From: a virus
Length of the DNA: 40,181 nucleotides
Reading direction: 5' to 3' (one strand)
IMG/VR virus record: IMGVR_UViG_3300027858_000010
Location: 1-40,181 of that record
Shown here: positions 39,148 to 40,181 of the stretch, piece by piece
Position numbering within the stretch: position 1 is the first letter of the stretch
Layout of the letters: the number at the start of each line of letters is the position of its first letter
Program-made: the position numbers and the translations under genes
The notes under the pieces: model-generated
What the model was told of the DNA's origin: nothing
Seen by the model: the letters and a program-made list of their open reading frames with translations, nothing else
The model's database searches: none

Positions 39148-40155
39148 TTATGTAGTAATTTCCAAACCAAACTCAGCCGCTTCTAACTTTGTTTGAGTCC
39201 AGGGATTTGAATCATCTGGATCAGTTTCCCAAATTTCTGATTCAAACAAATAATCAGCAGTAATATTTTCAGTTTCAGTTCCTAAATAGTCAGTTGAATT
39301 GGATCTAATTAAAGGTGTAATTTGTCTGGTTCCAGCTTCATCTATTCTACAATGATTGTTTAATTGAATTGCTTTAACCGTTCCTAATGCTCCAGTAGTA
39401 ATACCAAAACCCTGCTTATGATTTAATGTATCTGAATATATGTAATCAGTATCATCATTTGACAATGTTTCATCAACACATTCATCCTTATTTCCTGCCG
39501 ATGCTGTGAAACTATTATTGGTAGAAGAAATAGAATCAGGCATGAAAGTTCTTATTCGGCAATCACCATGAAACTGTGCATCATCAACATACATATCATC
39601 AAAATAAACAGACTGACTACTGTATATACCCGCAAGTCTGATCTTTCTTATATAATCAGATGCAGCATTTTTGGTATCCTGAGAGGTTAAATTTAAAACC
39701 TGATTCTCATTTATTCGTATAGTCACCTCACCAACAGTATCACTAATGGTAACTTTAATTTCTAAGTAACACCATTTATAATTTTCAAAAATAGCATCAC
39801 CAGTAGAACCAAGTAAGGTATTATCTCCACGATAAACATTTATACCCATAGCAAGATTAACACATAATTTTACTTGTCCTGCTCCTGATTCATCTAAAAA
39901 ATATAAAAAAGGATAACTTGTTGAAAGAGTTGGAACACCTCCATCCATTTTTTTAATTGCTACACCAAAATAAATTGTTGATTTATTTACTTCAAAATTC
40001 AGCACATAATCTTGACTTTGAGAACCAGAATGAAATGCTTGACCACCAAATCTTCCACCAACCATATCTAAACCACCTGATGCATACTCACTATATTTAT
40101 CTATCATCTGACTAACAGTATAGTGATCAAAACCATCTATAAGTAAAAGTGTCAT
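39148..40155 (-). CDS. Lectin-like virion protein (tail fibre type)
   Basis: A 335-residue, beta-rich protein beginning LLLIDGFDHY, a motif at the start of many phage virion proteins with a concanavalin-like jelly roll. The first about 190 residues form that domain (FGGQAFHSGSQS, IYFGVAIKK, WCYLEIKVTISDTVGEVTIRIN, IRLAGIYSS, YFDDMYVDD). The rest looks like a second beta domain with Asn/Thr-rich strands. It ends KLEAAEFGLEITT. The gene upstream ends CEFGMEVA, so the two are paralogues or share a C-terminal module. It probably sits in the tail and binds glycans on the host. It overlaps the preceding stop by one base or more. Confidence 0.7.
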   Translation of the reverse strand: MTLLLIDGFDHYTVSQMIDKYSEYASGGLDMVGGRFGGQAFHSGSQSQDYVLNFEVNKSTIYFGVAIKKMDGGVPTLSTSYPFLYFLDESGAGQVKLCVNLAMGINVYRGDNTLLGSTGDAIFENYKWCYLEIKVTISDTVGEVTIRINENQVLNLTSQDTKNAASDYIRKIRLAGIYSSQSVYFDDMYVDDAQFHGDCRIRTFMPDSISSTNNSFTASAGNKDECVDETLSNDDTDYIYSDTLNHKQGFGITTGALGTVKAIQLNNHCRIDEAGTRQITPLIRSNSTDYLGTETENITADYLFESEIWETDPDDSNPWTQTKLEAAEFGLEITT

Positions 40156-40181
40156 TATGCTACCTCCATACCAAACTCACA
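40155..40181 (-). CDS. 3' end of a further virion gene (truncated by window edge)
   Basis: Reading the - strand from the right edge gives the residues CEFGMEVA followed by TAA at 40157-40155, which overlaps the ATG of the next gene. The ending matches AEFGLEITT of that next gene, so this is probably the last codons of a paralogous lectin-like virion protein. Only nine codons are visible. Confidence 0.5.
   Translation of the reverse strand, partial: CEFGMEVA

Noticed and set aside
1-40181. CRISPR arrays, insertion sequences and further tRNA genes
   Set aside because: I found no regularly spaced repeats, transposase motifs with inverted ends, or second cloverleaf with acceptor and T-arm pairing.

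Overview
The window is part of the genome of a large, probably lytic, tailed bacteriophage (Caudoviricetes). The evidence is a tightly packed set of phage replication genes on the + strand, a T7-lysozyme-type endolysin, a holin-like gene, and virion-type genes on the - strand. The DNA is AT-rich (about one third G+C by eye), Shine-Dalgarno sequences are strong (AAAGGAG/AGGAGG), and TTG and GTG starts are common. The host cannot be fixed from the sequence. A histidine kinase of the H-D-F-N-N type and a GT9-like glycosyltransferase are compatible with a Gram-negative, perhaps Desulfobacterota-like, host, but that is inference.

Layout. 1-6.2 kb: a train of small genes, mostly conserved-hypothetical phage proteins, plus an arginase-fold (UPF0489-like) protein, a winged-helix/coiled-coil protein and a ribbon-helix-helix protein. 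Several are introduced by a repeated extended ribosome-binding element, AAACAAACGAAAGGAG. A clear sigma70-type promoter lies at about 6.17 kb. 6.2-12 kb: a helical-repeat protein, then a SPO1-type family A DNA polymerase split into two genes (UDG-like domain plus 3'-5' exonuclease; palm/fingers) with an unrelated gene between them. 11.8-14.3 kb: a Ycf46-like AAA ATPase, tRNA-Tyr(GTA), a Ycf35/DUF1257-like protein, a KhpA-like KH RNA-binding protein and a DUF2997-like protein. 14.3-18.6 kb: a recombination block with UvsY-like mediator, gp32-like SSB and UvsX/RecA-like recombinase. 18.6-24.5 kb: a zinc-ribbon peptide, a PD-(D/E)xK nuclease, and a Rad50/SbcC split at its zinc hook with Mre11/SbcD and a thymidylate-synthase-like enzyme between the halves. 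24.5-34.5 kb: class II ribonucleotide reductase, FEN-type 5' nuclease, DnaB-like helicase, UvsW-like helicase, two paralogous methyltransferases, DnaG-like primase and the amidase endolysin. 34.5-40.2 kb (- strand): a membrane hybrid histidine kinase, a one-TM protein, a holin-like protein, a GT9-like glycosyltransferase, a beta-propeller-like protein and lectin-like virion proteins.

How it works together. The + strand genes make a nearly complete phage replisome and recombination machine with its own nucleotide supply. Many of its members carry a short basic-hydrophobic peptide at one terminus (such as RKLTF, RKLSF, KPKRxxL or MPRLKL). I propose these are docking tags for a common partner. 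The other unusual features are the Ycf46-Ycf35-KhpA-DUF2997 cassette, the phage-borne hybrid histidine kinase next to the lysis genes, and a roughly 20-fold local excess of the palindrome CAATTG in the left few kilobases that reading frames do not explain.
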